This document shows, one piece after another, positions 1-12,640 of a stretch of 64,000 nt of DNA; within the stretch, counting starts at the first letter, position 1, and every line of letters starts with the position of its first letter. The stretch is from Cepaea nemoralis (lineage: Eukaryota; Mollusca; Gastropoda; Stylommatophora; Helicidae). The notes beneath the pieces are model-generated. The model ran no database searches. It was not told the origin of the DNA and saw only the letters and a list, made by a program, of their open reading frames with translations. The stretch is from the NCBI GenBank assembly GCA_014155875.1, contig JACEFZ010024497.1:550001-614000 (forward strand). The letters are read 5' to 3'. Made by a program: the position numbers and the translations under genes.

Positions 1-1
1 A

Positions 2-1315
2 AATGAATCTCGAGAGAAAGAGGAACTAAAGACAACCTTTAATGAGGTCGCAGGCAAAGACCTAGCCGATTCTCACATTCCCTTCTGTTCAGAGAATCAC
101 GAAGTGGAATTACATCTGACTGAAATAAGGAGGAAGGAAGGAACGGAATCCCTGGTGAATTTCAATACTGCAACGCAGGAAGAAGCATCAATTATGAGTT
201 CAGATAATTTACCTATTAACAGTTACCCAGAGGATAACTGTTTGCACCACAAGAAAAGTGGATTAACTGGTCCGCCAGTACAAGACTCCCAGGAATCTCA
301 TTATACTTCAACGAGGGGTGAATCTCGAGAGGAAGAGGACCTGAGGACATCTTTTAAAGAGGTCGGGGATGGAGAGGTAACCGACACTTCTATTCCCTTC
401 AGCTGAGGCAAGCAAGAAGTGGGATTAAATTTGACTGAGATAGGGAATAAGGTCGATCCGGAATCCCTTGTGATCTTTGATGCTGCAGCTCAGAAAAAGA
501 CGCTAGATATCAGTTCAAATGATTTACGTAATGTGATGGATTGCTTAGGCAAAAGCCCACCACAGGATTTACCTCAACTGGACTTAGCTCAGGGAAGCAC
601 GGCCTGAGAGGAACATCCAGACAAGGAAACATTTCCAGTTGTTATCTCGGAGTATACCAGTTCGGAGACTCAGGAAACACAGGGAATTGTCATGAGCCAG
701 AATATGGACTCTGATATTGTGCAGACAACATTGTCTGTAGTTGCTTAAGAAGAAAATTCTTTGCACAAGATGGAGGAAGAAACGCCTATCATCTCAATAG
801 CTGAAGTTATCAGGGAATTTCAGCGACAGGAACCTGAAGTAACAGAAGTCAAGAGTGGTTTGGAATCAACACTCTTAGGACTAAATCTACCCTTCAGTCA
901 GGTCGATTTGATAGGAGTAGATCACCTATTTGTGGATACTTTATTCAAAAGTAACTCCACTTTATCGTCCTTGAATAACTATGTTATTTCTCAAGGCTGG
1001 ATAGTTTGGCACAGTAAATTTCCAATTTCTAGCACGGTTTCCACAAGATACTCTAATGCAGAGGAAACCAGCCCGATAACTGAGTTTCAGGGGACGAAAC
1101 CACGGCACAGAGGAGGGAAGTGTGGTACTCTCGACTTAGAAGGAGGAAAGCGCCAGTTGAATTTATATCATGGGACCATGATGTTTAACATTATTCCTTT
1201 TAAAAGAAAGATATTGATGGATCAGTTAAGGATCTATAAAGGATGGAGGAAAATCACGGAGACAAGCTTTGCTGTGGCCAGCTTATGCGAGACTTCACTA
1301 CGGGTACATCCTTGA
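2..1315 (+). pseudogene. Decayed reading frame with internal 105-codon repeat
   Basis: One reading frame runs from the left edge to 1315 (about 437 codons) and is broken by only three stops, TGA at 404, TGA at 605 and TAA at 746; similarity to itself continues across the first. It therefore looks like one coding region with three nonsense changes, entered from outside the window. Two units of about 105 residues can be aligned (from about 5 and about 320), sharing an ESRE-(K/E)-E start, an F-(N/K)-EV segment, an IPF step and an L-x-LTEI step. The protein is acidic and Ser/Thr-rich in the repeat; the C-terminal part (761-1315) is not repeated. I recognise no domain. It could be an LTR-element ORF or a host exon; the function is unknown. 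Confidence 0.5.
5..625 (+). repeat. Two-copy tandem repeat, about 315 bp
   Basis: Positions 5-50 and 320-365 are near-identical (both begin GAATCTCGAGAG and end GAGGTCG), and 92 onward aligns with 404 onward. The period is about 312-315 bp, a multiple of three, so the repeat keeps the reading frame. Confidence 0.6.
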
Positions 1316-3980
1316 CTGAAAGGATTAAATCACGAGAGTGAGTGGTGTAAAACAATTGCTCGGAGACACAGAAGAATCCCGTTGATTGTGATCTTTCCCA
1401 GAGGGGTAAAATTACAACCTCCTGACAATTACCGGATTTTATCAAGCTGTTGCATGGAATCCCGGCCGAAAACCAGGTACAAGGACCTATCCAAAGTATC
1501 CTTGGATTATGGAGATGGGACGTCTTTATGCATATGCAGGACAACTCACTGCCACAAGGAATATTGGAAGCCTAGAATTTTAGGACGATGTAGAACGGAG
1601 AGTGCTTAGGCATGATTCTGCGATGTACTGCGTGCTTTGACAAAAGATTTCTGGCAGAAACTTTTTTTAAGGGGGAAGCTCTGTCGTGAGATGCAGCCTC
1701 TACATCCCAGAACAATTTTCGGTTCACTTTTGATGGACCATGTAAAGAACAGAAGAATGAACTGCTTTCTCTATAAGCATGTATAAGACGTCTCACATGA
1801 CGCAAGATTACAAACCACCACAGATGGCTTTCTGTGTGGGAAATTTAATTTGACACCAGTACAGGTCAACCCCAGACGTTATCAATCCAGCCAGACTGGA
1901 GGGCAGACTCAGTGGACTGTGTAATTAAAACCGACCAGGCATGACGCAAGCAACCCAGGTTTACCAACAGAGTTGTAAACTGGCAGCTGACCATGAGAAC
2001 CTAATTGTTCCTTTGACACAACACCATGCAGGAAAACCGATCAACCGAGACGGTTGACCGCATTCTGATCCAGAAATTAGGTTTTGGGTGTCTGACAGAG
2101 GTAATTAACACTGGGCCTGTGGTCTTTGTAGCAGACAGAGAGGAGCAAGGTGTGATGACCAGTTTTACAGTGAGAATTGCAATTAACGCCATGGAGAGAT
2201 AAGGAAGAATTTATGACTGGAATTCCTGGGAGATAAGTGTCTACTTCTAGGCTAGGTATAAAAACCCATGCTAGACCTGTTCCCTTTAGATTAAGTCTGA
2301 TTTCGGAACAGGTAGGCAACCAGCTCAGTGTTTTGTAGGCATATGTATGATTCTTATGTTGCTAGACTCCACTAGGAGAGTTATTTCTTAGTAACTAGTC
2401 AAGTCTTTTAGATGTATGTACTGATTTTCAGTCTATATCTGATCTAGGTTATTGCAAAAACTATCATTGTCGTAGGTTACTTGAGTGTTCTTTCTAAGTT
2501 CTATGTTCAATATCATTGTGCTTTAAGTGTTACTCTTCTGAGAAGTAGAAACTTATGGAAGGCAGATCTTGGCTATGTTCTAGAGACTTTTCATTGTCGT
2601 GTGTCGTGGTAGATGCTTGTTAGTTCTCTGTAAACTAGCCTAGTTGCCTGTTGGTGTGTGCATTTGTGGTACAGAATATAGTCAACTGACTATTTCCATA
2701 ATTCTTACCACAGCAGTAGCTAAGTGATGACTAATATGGGCAGAGCAGCAATATGGCTGTTCTGTGTGGTCACTTCAATTAGACTTGTTGTATATCTCAT
2801 TTTGTAGCTATACAATATTATTACTAATTAATAATGCCTTATGCTATTATGTTGAGTATCATTATATGTCCATTTTGAAGTAATATAATGTATGTATATC
2901 GGATGTTTGATATAGTTGAATTGTCATATGCATAATGTTTGTTATACTTTGGACATGCACTCGGCAGACATCTATTTGGTCTGTTACATATATGGAAACT
3001 ATGTTTCCCAGTTTGTTGTAGATAAGGATATTACTTACATTTTTTTTGCATTATACAATGTATGTAAGAATAACCTTATATGCCATTTTGAATTCGCATA
3101 CCTTAGGTTTATTTGATGTTGATTTGTTATATGGTAACTCACTAAGAATAAATTGGTGTTATGTTATTGTGTGCGCATTGGCACATTGACCATCGATTGC
3201 GTTGGAAGCAGAGGTATAATGGTATAGACATTACCCACAATTGTTGTAGGGTATATGGTGTTAAACCTTTTCCTTGTATGGTGGACAGTAATTCACGGAA
3301 GCCTGGCACAGATACTGGTCACGGCTCGTAGGCACGGATGATCAGTACTATTATAATACCATTACCGACCCTGTGAGCTGCTAAACCAACTTTGGACGGA
3401 GTGGCTGTATGACCCAGAATGTCGGTATTAAGCGACATGGAAATAGGACGGCAGAAATGTAATAACTACAGGCGTGTGAGACAATTGAAAAGCCCGTCCC
3501 AGACTAAGACTGTAGGACAGAGATATGGAGGGAGAAGGAGGATGGTGAACGCAGTAGAGCTGGAAGATAAACTTGGCCAGACTGGTCATTGTATATGGGT
3601 GTGATATGACATATGTAGTACTTAGAATTGTACTGATGTTGAACTAGATATAACACATTCTTGACTGTTTCTTCCTAGCTCTCACAAAGAGGACCTATGT
3701 AAAGATCTCAAGAACTAGAGACGACTAGGTAGTGCCAGGTCTGACAGGCGTAAGAATACCAGCAAGCTGTTTTGTTTCTACTGGAGAGATCGCTGATCTG
3801 ACCATGGCTGTTTGCTGATCGGAGCATACCGGCTGTTAGTGGACCTCTCACTAATAAAGACAGGATTCAGAGTTATGTATTTTATATTAATCATTTCACT
3901 TTCATGATTACTGTAGTGCATAACTTAGACGCATTCATCATCATCATCATCACTTGAAAAACATCAGATGTCTAATAATA
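1316..3980. other. Unassigned, AT-rich; possible LTR promoter near 2250
   Basis: No convincing coding region. At 2255-2340 a TATAAAA box is followed about 30 bases later by a segment resembling an arthropod retroelement start region. This could be the promoter of an LTR whose downstream end lies near 4067, but I could not delimit it. Short ORFs here (2916-3116, 3419-3604) show no recognisable domain. Confidence 0.3.
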
Positions 3981-3984
3981 TGAT

Positions 3985-4379
3985 TAGTAAATAAATGTTG
4001 TATCTTAACTCATAGTTAAGTGTTATATTTTTAATTCCAATTGTGCATACGTGTTGTGTGTGTACATTGGTGGGGAATTACTTACACACCAAGGAAGGTG
4101 AAAAAGTCAGTGGAAAAAAAAAAAAACCTGTACTGGGATAGTTGTCAATTACTCTTAAATTTAGACTTTAAAATCTATCTCAGCTAAACTTCTATTTCCT
4201 ACTCCTTGCTAATATTCAGCACAGTTCATTTCAATTTTGTTACGAGCCATTTGGGGCTGTATGTTAGATATTCAGAGCTTAATCTATAGTTCAAATATAC
4301 AGATTTTGTCCCTAGTCAGTTTCTGACTATTTGGGGTTGCTCGCCAGTGAATAATACTTTTATCTAGGCGGTGGCGCAC
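3985..4379 (+). repeat. LTR-end and leader-like repeat, copy 1
   Basis: This stretch resembles 15135-15530. Both have an AATAAA-type signal, then a GTGCATACGYG...GTGTGTAC segment, then a G-rich TTGGTGGGG step, and further on an ACGAGCCAT and an AGATTTTGTCCC block. The layout suggests the end of an LTR followed by the leader of an LTR retrotransposon. The copy is cut at 4379 by the Gypsy insertion. The element family is not identified. Confidence 0.45.
4376..4379. other. Target-site duplication GCAC (left)
   Basis: GCAC precedes the left LTR and is repeated at 13136-13139 directly after the right LTR, as expected for a 4-bp Gypsy target duplication. Confidence 0.75.
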
Positions 4380-4604
4380 TATAACAGTGTCAAAAGAAGT
4401 AACAAGACTTGATCTGGACTGAAACTTTATACTTTATTCTCAAGATGACAGGCCGTGTCTTCTCAGCTGGACTATCGGATGTTGACTAACCTTAACAACA
4501 TAATACGTCACGATTGAGCATCTCCCACCCCTTTCAGTCTCAATGCTCAATCGTGCTGTATCTGTGTTTCCCACTAGATCTTAATTATACCCAATACTGT
4601 TACA
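4380..4604 (-). repeat. LTR, 3' copy of the Gypsy element
   Basis: 225 bp, matching 12911-13135 base for base as far as I can read. On the element strand it starts TGTAACAG and ends CTGTTATA, so the terminal dinucleotides are TG...TA rather than TG...CA. A purine-rich tract (ATGGGGAGG on the minus strand, about 4605-4613) abuts it on the internal side, as a polypurine tract should. Confidence 0.88.
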
Positions 4605-6553
4605 CCTCCCCATGTTAATTAAAGAATTTTCCTTTTAAAGGAAAAATCTTTACTCCTAATCCCCATACTCTATTCCCTCTTTGTATTCTAATCTTCCCTA
4701 AAAATCAAGTTTGAGTAAATAATATCTCTTTTACTTCTTCTCCCAGTGATATGGTCTGCTAATAAAACCTCCCCCCATATACTTCTTCTTCGACTTTTAT
4801 TATATAATACCCCGTATGATAACTCTGTTAATCCAAACAGTTTTTTTTTCTTTTCTACATCTTGTAGTTATCTACTACATAATTCTTCATTTCTGGTTCT
4901 TTCTTGTTTCCTGTATCAAATATACATAGTATAAGAATAGCTCATAAATTATTTATCGAAATCTTTGACCTTATAAAATTTCTCATTCTTTACTATTCTG
5001 GTTCTTTCTTGGCTCATCTAGTTTCCTGTATCAAATATACATATTGTAAGAACAGCTCATAAATCCTTTATCGAAAATTTTTGACCTTATACAATTTCTC
5101 ATTCTTTCAAACCCCAGGACGTACAAAAACAATGTAGTTAGAAAAAGTAAAGAAGTGGTGCGCACCAAATAAAAAAACATAAAGAATGAATACACGACAT
5201 GACCACATGGACATACAGTAAATGTACATTTAAGACATTCACCCTTTACCTCCCTTGCCAATAAAAAAATTTTGTAAAATAATTTTTTTCAACACCTTAT
5301 GAAATATATCAATTTGGCATAATTTTTCATAAACCTTCATTTCATGTGTATTTCAGACTGACATTGCCAACCACAATTCTGTTCTAGTTTCGTTACTTCA
5401 CCTTTTACCATGAGCCCATGTTCATATTTTATGAACACTTTTAATATAATTAAAGCTGGTATTTCACAGCACCTATATCTTGCCCCCCGTACATCCCATC
5501 CTGCTATTTTATAAATACAGTGACGTGTGTGCAGACCCTGGATACGTCTATCCATTCGTGCACACACGTTCACCAACCATGGTTTCCCACTAGTTACTGA
5601 ATGCGTAGCATTCCTTAATTATTTACTCTTAAGTTTCCCCCTACCTTATATCAATGGATAAATTAGTTTTTTATCAACTCTTTTCTGAATGAAAAAACTT
5701 AAGCAAAACCTCATCCACCTTAAACTTAAAGTTACTTAACTAACTTTATAACCATGTAACTCCATATATCAAACCATTCATGTAATCGAAATAAAATGAA
5801 CACAACCCCCAAATTAAATCTGAAAAACAAAAAACATTAAAAGGACATAACATGCATGTTATCAAAACAGAATAAAAATATTCTATTCTACCTATCACTA
5901 TTGGACACTTTTACGGACCAATAGTTTTTATCAACTCAAATGCTAAGAACACAATCACCCTACTCTAAATCAAATAATCAACCAATAACAATCATTTTTC
6001 AAGACCAAATTATGAAAACAAACTCATTATGAGGCATTACAAAACTTAGACTTCATAAACCCAGTTTTCAACACAATTTTAACTCTCTTAAAATTACTAC
6101 GTACATTGGCCCACCAGCATTAGGCTCTCATACTCAGTAAATGACGGCATATCCAGTATTTATATGACCGAGAAGACTAAACATTCTATCTGTATATCTG
6201 TTAACTACAGATCAATTATGAACATATCTGTTCTATCTACATAAACAAATCAGTAATCCAAAATTATCTATTTATTTTCTCTTAACAGCACATAGCCTCA
6301 TGAATAAGCCTCTTAAGTAAGCACTGTAACCTATATCCAACATTAACTCAATGTAATAGCCATCCTCTACTTATCAACGTACTTGTGATCTGTCCTGTCT
6401 ATTATTACTATAACTTGTTAACCCCTATCTTTAAACACGGCATTTCTAACATCAATAAAAAATACATTCAGCCATTGTACTAATATTCTCAAGACCACTT
6501 TTTCCACCGTTTCGTATACTTATAACTTGCTATCTGCAGTACTTTCAATTTAT
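4605..6553 (-). other. Long non-coding 3' region of the Gypsy element
   Basis: About 1.95 kb, AT-rich, between the last pol-linked ORF and the 3' LTR. The short ORFs in it (for example 5031-5261 and 5337-5576) have no recognisable motif. It occupies the place of an env gene, but I see no envelope-like features. Confidence 0.5.
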
Positions 6554-7330
6554 CTATCTCTTACGTTTCCACTTCCTCAACAACTCCAAATTTCTCTGAA
6601 TGAGTGCTAACTCTATATCAACATCTTCTTCTTCGTACAACCTACTAGTCTCCTCCATATTACTACTTGACTCTGACTTTTCATCCATTTCTTCTTCTTC
6701 GTCTGTATGTCTCTCTTTAGCTGCCGCTAATCTCTTCCGTTCAACATCCCACCTAATTTGTCGATCACTCTTTCTTAAGGATCTTTCCAGTATAGGTATA
6801 TCGTCTCCGCTTGTTGAACAATCTCTAATTCTCCTCTGTCTTTTCACTTCTTTATCTCTTTGACTGTCCATTCTTCTTTTCGTTGCTTGCCTAGTATTTT
6901 TAAATGGAGCACCTGTGTCTTCCTCCATACTATCATAATGAGTTTCATTTGGCCCTTCTTCTTCCATTCTTTTCGGAATTGTCTGTTCTTGTTCTTCGTA
7001 ACTTGGACTTGCTAGCAACTGATTTTGTTCTGGATCTTTTCTAAGATCTGGAGTTACTGTATCTTTTCTAAAATCTGGGGTTACTGTAGCTTTTCTAAGA
7101 TCTGGGGTTACTGTGGCCCCTCTAACAACCTGTTCATCTAAAAATTTCGCATCCGAATAATAATTATTGTTATAATTATTATTTTCTATCTCATTTTCAT
7201 CTCTTCTTAAGTGTTCAACGTGTGCCCTTGCTATATGTGCTGTGACCTGGTTCTTATAATATACGATACATTTCCAAGTTTTTCCAAAACGTAATAACCT
7301 GGAATCCAACGAGCATCAAACTTAGAGTTT
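6554..7330 (-). pseudogene. Integrase C-terminal extension with VTPD(L/F)RK repeats
   Basis: The minus-strand frame near 7330-7260 gives an integrase C-terminal-type module (an ARWIPGYY-like core). A shift near 7255 leads into the ORF that runs to 6554. The tail is highly charged and contains three successive VTPD(L/F)RK units (about 7020-7110 on the plus strand), polar linkers and an Arg/Lys-rich end. It is probably the C-terminal tail of pol or a small accessory ORF. I recognise no further domain. Confidence 0.55.
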
Positions 7331-7990
7331 TCTCCTCTGCTTTTTGTAATAAACTCTATCACCTACCTTAAACTCTTGTAATTTTGTATTTACATTTTTG
7401 TACTTTTTCTGTCTTTCCCTAGCTTTTATTATATTATCCCTTAACCTCATATGTGCTTTATGCATTTCTTGTATTATGGTCTCTTGAAAATCTTCACCCA
7501 TATATTTCCGTCTAGGTTTTAATAAATTATCTATAGGTAATATTGGTTCCCTCCCGTGTATTAAATAAAATGGCGAAAAACCCGTGCTCTCATTTTGATT
7601 TGTACGAATAGCGCTAAGCGCAGGCCCCAAAAATAGATCCCAATCTTTTTCATGTTCATCAATAATCTTTGCCACAATGTTGTATAACGTCCGATGTTGA
7701 CCGCTCGTTTTTCGCATTTGACGAAGGTCTATAAAATGAGGTCTTTATATGTCTTATGTTTAAATCTTTTAATAACTTTTCGAATTTTTTATTTACAAAT
7801 TCTCTACCATTATCTGTAAGTATACTTTGTGGGCAACTAAACCTTGGTACGAACTCCTGTAAAAAAATATTAATAACAGTATCCGCGCTCTATCTGGAAT
7901 TGCATAAACCTCTGGCCAAAGACTGTAGATGTCTACTATATGAATTAAATATACATTTCCTGACAATGTTCTGGGGTGTGGACCCGATAT
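7322..7990 (-). pseudogene. Gypsy integrase core and C-terminal part, frameshifted
   Basis: Across two or three frames the minus strand encodes the catalytic core: an asparagine/aspartate-containing segment with LTDNGREF (second catalytic Asp), then SFYRPSSNAKNE (catalytic Glu region), then the ORF 7322-7717 with a TGFSPFYLIHGRE motif and a VGDRVYYK segment typical of Gypsy integrases. Frame changes fall near 7890 and 7710. The product would insert element cDNA into chromosomes; as assembled it is not translatable. Confidence 0.75.
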
Positions 7991-8981
7991 GTCCTAAACT
8001 AATCTTTTGCATTGGGAAGTGGGAATATCTGTGTCCTGTAATGGAGACTTTATTGTTTTTCATGTTCCTTAATCTGCACTTTTCACACGTATCTACATAT
8101 TTGCATGCAGATTTAAATAAGTTTGGCCAATAATATTTACTTGTAAGTGCTTTCACTAGTTTGTCTCTACCGAGATGTCCATTTTCATCGTGATATGCTT
8201 TTAAAAGTTCATTTTCTAAATGCCTTGGAATATATTTCCTTAGTTGTTCATTCTTTTCACACATATAATATAACTGTCCATCCTCTTGTAAGAGCAAATA
8301 ATTCCTTTTATATTTGTTATCTTCTGTTTCTCGTAATTTTTCCTTTATTTGAATGATTCTTGGGTCCAAATCCTGCTCCTCTTCCATATTGAATTGTGCT
8401 AACTGTAGGTCTTCTTCCCTATGTTCCGACTCTTGATCCGATGGTAGACTATCAAATTCTTCCCCATTTATTATAGCAGAATCTAGAATATTTACTTGCC
8501 AATTCCGGTCGTCTATCTCTGGTTCGGCTGCCTCCTCTTCTGTATCTTCTGATGACTGTGGATATGGAATTCTAGACAATAAATCAGCGCATGTGTTTAT
8601 CCTACCTGGTATGAACTCAATTTTCGCGTCGTACCCCTGTAGATTCAATGCCCACGTCTGTATTTTCCTGTTCTGCATTGGAGCTTCTAGAAAAGACTTT
8701 AAAGGCATGTGGTCAGTTCTAATGACAAAATTTGCGTTATGTAAGTAGTAATTAAGTTTTTGAAGAGCGTAATGAATCGCGTAAGCCTCCTTCTCGATAG
8801 TAGTCCATTTCCTTTGTGATTTACTAAGTTTATGCGACAAGAAGTAGATAGGCCTTTCATTTTTAACCCCTGGTATTCCAGATTCTTTTCCTTCATATGG
8901 TTGTACCAAACATGCTCCTACTGCATTGTCCGAAGCATCTGTGTATAGTATCAACTGTTTGTTTAAGTCTGGATGCGTCAA
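7890..8981 (-). pseudogene. Gypsy RNase H and integrase zinc-binding region
   Basis: 363-codon ORF. Its start carries the RNase H motif LYTDASDNAVGACLVQ, followed by FLSHKLSKSQRKWTTIEKEA and RTDHMPL, all typical of Ty3/Gypsy RNase H. From about residue 270 an HHCC integrase N-terminal domain is visible (HDENGH...C-x2-C, with YYWP between). The true reading frame enters from the RT part across a one-base change near 8990 and leaves near 7990 by another, after PMQKISL. RNase H removes the RNA strand during reverse transcription. Confidence 0.82.
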
Positions 8982-9230
8982 CAGTGGGTACCAGTGTTAA
9001 GCTGTTTTTTAAATAGTCGAAGGCTTTTTGACACTCATCATCCCACTTAAACCTGGCGTACTTGGTTGTTAAATTTGTAATTGGTTCAGCTATCTTGAAA
9101 ATGCTGGAATAAACCGCCTATAATACGCACATGTTCCCACAAAAGCACGTACTTCCTTAACGTTTGTTGGAGCAGGTAACTCTTTAATAACCTTTATTTT
9201 GTCCTGGTCTGGTTTAATACCCCTCTCTAT

Positions 9231-11015
9231 TTATAATATACCCAAATATTTTGTTTCTGTTTTTAAAAATTGGCACTTACTAAGCTTCAACTTCACATCA
9301 TGCTTTCTTAACCTGTCAAACACTAGTCTAATATGTTTCAAATGATCCTCCACATCTCCCTTTGTATAGACCAATATATCATCAATATAAGCAAGAGCGA
9401 ACCTTTGCATACCCTCTAGAACTTCATTTATTAAGAGCATATAGTGTGAGGGCGCCGTCTTGACACCAAAAGGCATTCGTAAGAATTCGTACGAGCCCAT
9501 GTGGGTACAAAAGGCACTTTTCCGTTGCGCGTCCTCTGACATCGGAATACACCAAAACCCTGACCTTGCGTCTAACGTTGTGAAATATGTAGAGCCATTA
9601 AGTAGCCCCAAAATGTCATCAATTACCGGCAGTGGGTATGCTACATTCTTGGTGATTTTGTTCAACGCCCTGTAGTCGCAACAGAAGCGACTCGAACCAT
9701 CAGGCTTGGCCACTATGACTACCGGAGATGACCATTCTGACTTCGACCTTTTTATTATTCCTGCTTTCAGCATCTCCTCTATTGCCTTTTCCATTATTTC
9801 TCTGTTTCTTAATGGAGTTCTATATGGTTTTAAACTTATTGGTGGATGATCTCCTGTGTCTATTTCCATTTTAACTGTTCGTGTCATTCCCAACTCTAAA
9901 TCATTAATCGCAAACACATCTTGATTTTGCTTTATAAACTGTTCCAACACTTCCTTGTTTTCTGGCGGAGCTTTTAATTGTGACAACAATTCTTGTTCTC
10001 TTGTTATTTTGTCTAGTGAATGTATATGGACTTTATTTTCTCTGGATGGATGGATCAATTCATCCATTCCGATTTTCCCTCTTCTTCCGCATCCGCGTCT
10101 GTCACTTCCCCTTTCACTAGAAGTTTTCAAATAACTTGTTCCCGACACTTCTGTTCTATTCGTTGCCAATATTTCACTAATGTTATGATCTAATTTTGCT
10201 ATCACACATCCTCTGTATAACTTGATTTCTCTCCCTGTGTTGTTGATAACCATTACTGGAAAGGTTAAGTGTTTATCCAACTCCATTACTCCATCTGGAA
10301 CCTCCAAACCAGGCTCATCAATTATTTCTTCTTGTAACTCAGTGATTCTGACTGTGTTTCCTTCTACATAATATGGGTTTCTCTTCAGCTTCGCTTGTAT
10401 CAAATTAATCGACTGTGGTTTTAACGTCGTTGTCATTTTAACCCTAACTAGTGCTGATATATGCATATCCTCTTCCATATCTATATATACGTCTCTGAAT
10501 TTTAACTTATGTAAATCATAAAAAAGTCTTATTCCATTCTTTATCAAAAAATCTCTCCCTATCAACATATTTCTATTTAAACCCCTCACTACATGAAAAA
10601 GGTGTCTTATGTTGATCCCTCCTAACTTAAAATTTATCATTGTTTGTCCAACTACTTGTAAATTCTGTCCAGTAACAGAGTGTAAATTATTACTACACTT
10701 AAATACTCTACAATTTCTTACTATTTTGTATAAAAAACTTTCTTTTACTACACTAACTTGAGCTCCCGAATCTATTAATGTACGGACTCTATACTTCCCT
10801 ATTTCTAATATACACGAGCTATAATCTGTTTTATCTTCTATAAATTTCTTGACTTCATCTAGTTGAAAATATTCTCTGTTCGAGCTATTATACTTGTTAT
10901 TAACATACTCTCTAACACTTGGGACCCTATTATTTACCCTCCTATCATAGGTCCTGTCTAATAGGTAGGGCGCCGATTTTCCTGTGTTCTTGTACCTGTA
11001 AAATTCCTGTGTCCA
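9231..11015 (-). pseudogene. Gypsy protease and reverse transcriptase (pol part 1)
   Basis: The pol frame is open from 11015 to a TAA at 9231 and overlaps the end of gag by about 57 bases in the -1 frame, the usual Gypsy arrangement. Near 10760 it encodes the retropepsin motif LIDSGAQVSVV. RT begins after about residue 270 of the 10640 ORF: SRFCCDYRALNKIT, FTTLDARSGFW, FLRMPFGVKTAPS, and an intact catalytic AYIDDILVY. The TAA falls after KYLGIL where related RTs read through, and downstream coding (KPDQDKIK..., 9060-9220) is in the same frame until a one-base loss near 9110. I see no canonical slippery heptamer in the overlap. Confidence 0.85.
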
Positions 11016-11933
11016 TCAACAACATTCCCAGTCACCCTATTATTATCATATCTACCCTGTGTATTCGACTGGACACGCCTGTTATTACAAAAAACGAGAA
11101 CATGTCCCCGTTGACCACAAACCCAACAGACAATATTTGTGTTATTTGTGTTTCCCACTGACTCACTTGTAGGGTATCTCACATTTCTTCTTTCAACATA
11201 ATCGCTCCTATTTCTACCTTGTAAGGTTTGTATACCGCCTCTCCTATTCCATCCGAATCTTGTTTGTCCTATTTCCATGGGTTCCTCAACCTCTATCGTC
11301 TCGACTACTTCCCACTTCTCTTCCTGTTCTTAATCTAAACCTACGTCCTCAAATTTTCCTCTTGTACCGCGATATCCACCGCTTGTGATAACCTCTCAGG
11401 GTTTTCCCTCATCAACTTAAGTTTCAAACCATCAGATTTGATGCCATCTACAAAAATCCCTACTAACATCCTTTCCACCTCCTCCCCTCGTACATTCTGT
11501 CCTAAGAATGCTTCTTCAGCCAGGTTAATCAACCTATCGCTAAACAACTGTACCGTCTCTCCGTATTTTGTTTAGCCTGCCTCAACACCGAAAACGCATG
11601 TTGTGGATCCGTTATTTCCGCATATTTCCTTGCTAGGTCTTCTTTGAACTGTTCCCACGTCTCATCTACTCTAGCCTCTAATTTTCTTCTGATATGATCC
11701 GAAACTGGTTCCGTTGCCGTCTGATAAGCCAGTCTCATTTTTTCTTCATCTGTTGCTGAGATCAAATAGGCATATTTTTCTATAGAGGTGACCCATTTCT
11801 TATAGTCTCTGGCCTGTCCACTAAACTTTACAATTTCTGTTGCCATCCCTTGTTGTTTAATCACCATATTAAGTCGGCCTACTGCTGTTCCCACGCCTGT
11901 CAAAACCTGGGCCAAGTTATCCGGTTCTGCCAT
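10958..11933 (-). pseudogene. Gypsy gag with CCHC zinc knuckle, frameshifted
   Basis: Gag probably starts at the ATG at 11933 (MAEPDN), internal to the longer ORF. A capsid-like segment runs to AKQ near 11560; there a run of A residues appears one short, and the expected frame resumes in 11341-11547 (LFSDRLINLAEEAF). A stop near 11340 and further frame change precede the segment 10958-11330, which contains CWVCGQRGHVLVFC, a C-x2-C-x4-H-x4-C zinc knuckle. Gag would form the cytoplasmic particle and bind the element RNA. Confidence 0.8.
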
Positions 11934-12396
11934 GCTGAAAATTACTGAAACAAAGCAAGCAACCAATCAAATAATTACAATTTCCCAAATCCCAAACAGC
12001 ACAATTCAGTTGGTTATAATATTGTAAGATATTACATTAATCAGAAGAAGCACCAACGATATCCTGTCTGAGCATAGGAAGAATGAACCCTGTCCTCAAT
12101 AAAAATTCAAATTTGTGGCAATCAGAAGGTTCCTTGTAGATATTTGTTTCTTATACCACAATAATGTCCTGTACTCCACTCTAATTAAGAAATTCGGAAC
12201 CTCACGGGAGACCTCGAAATACACAACTTTTACTCTGAGTCTATTTCCTTAAATTAATCCGTTACCTTCTTTTACCAACTTACGGATTCAGTTCAACCAA
12301 CCAGAGCCCGCATCAAGTGAAATTTAGTCTCGGAATTCAAGTGGCGGAGTTCAGACATCACTTCTCTTCCCTCAGGTATTTTCGTCCTTCTCGTGG

Positions 12397-12480
12397 GCTG
12401 CCAGAAAATTTTCAACCCCTGGTTGGGTCACATCTCATGGGCTGCCAGACAAATCTTCGACCCCCTGGTTGGGTCCCTTC
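12397..12480. repeat. Two-copy repeat, about 43-45 bp
   Basis: GGGCTGCCAGA ... CCCTGGTTGGGTC occurs twice in succession in the Gypsy leader, with several differences between copies. Confidence 0.6.
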
Positions 12481-12518
12481 CTTGATTCTCAAGTGGGTAC
12501 TTCAACGTCGTATGGAAT

Positions 12519-12640
12519 GGGTCATAGGAATAACGAGGCCCAAAAATGGATTAGGTGTGTTTGGGTCATAGGAATAACGAGGCCCAAAAATGGATTAGGT
12601 GTGTTTGGGTCATAGGAATAACGAGGCCCAAAAATGGATT
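12519..12640. repeat. 44-bp tandem repeat, 2.8 exact copies
   Basis: Units begin at 12519, 12563 and 12607 with GGGTCATAGGAATAACGAGG. The first two are identical over 44 bp, and the third stops matching after about 34 bp. They lie in the untranslated leader of the Gypsy element. Confidence 0.85.

Noticed and set aside
10958..11015. Programmed -1 frameshift site between gag and pol
   Set aside because: The -1 overlap is real, but I found no canonical X XXY YYZ heptamer, so I do not call a site.
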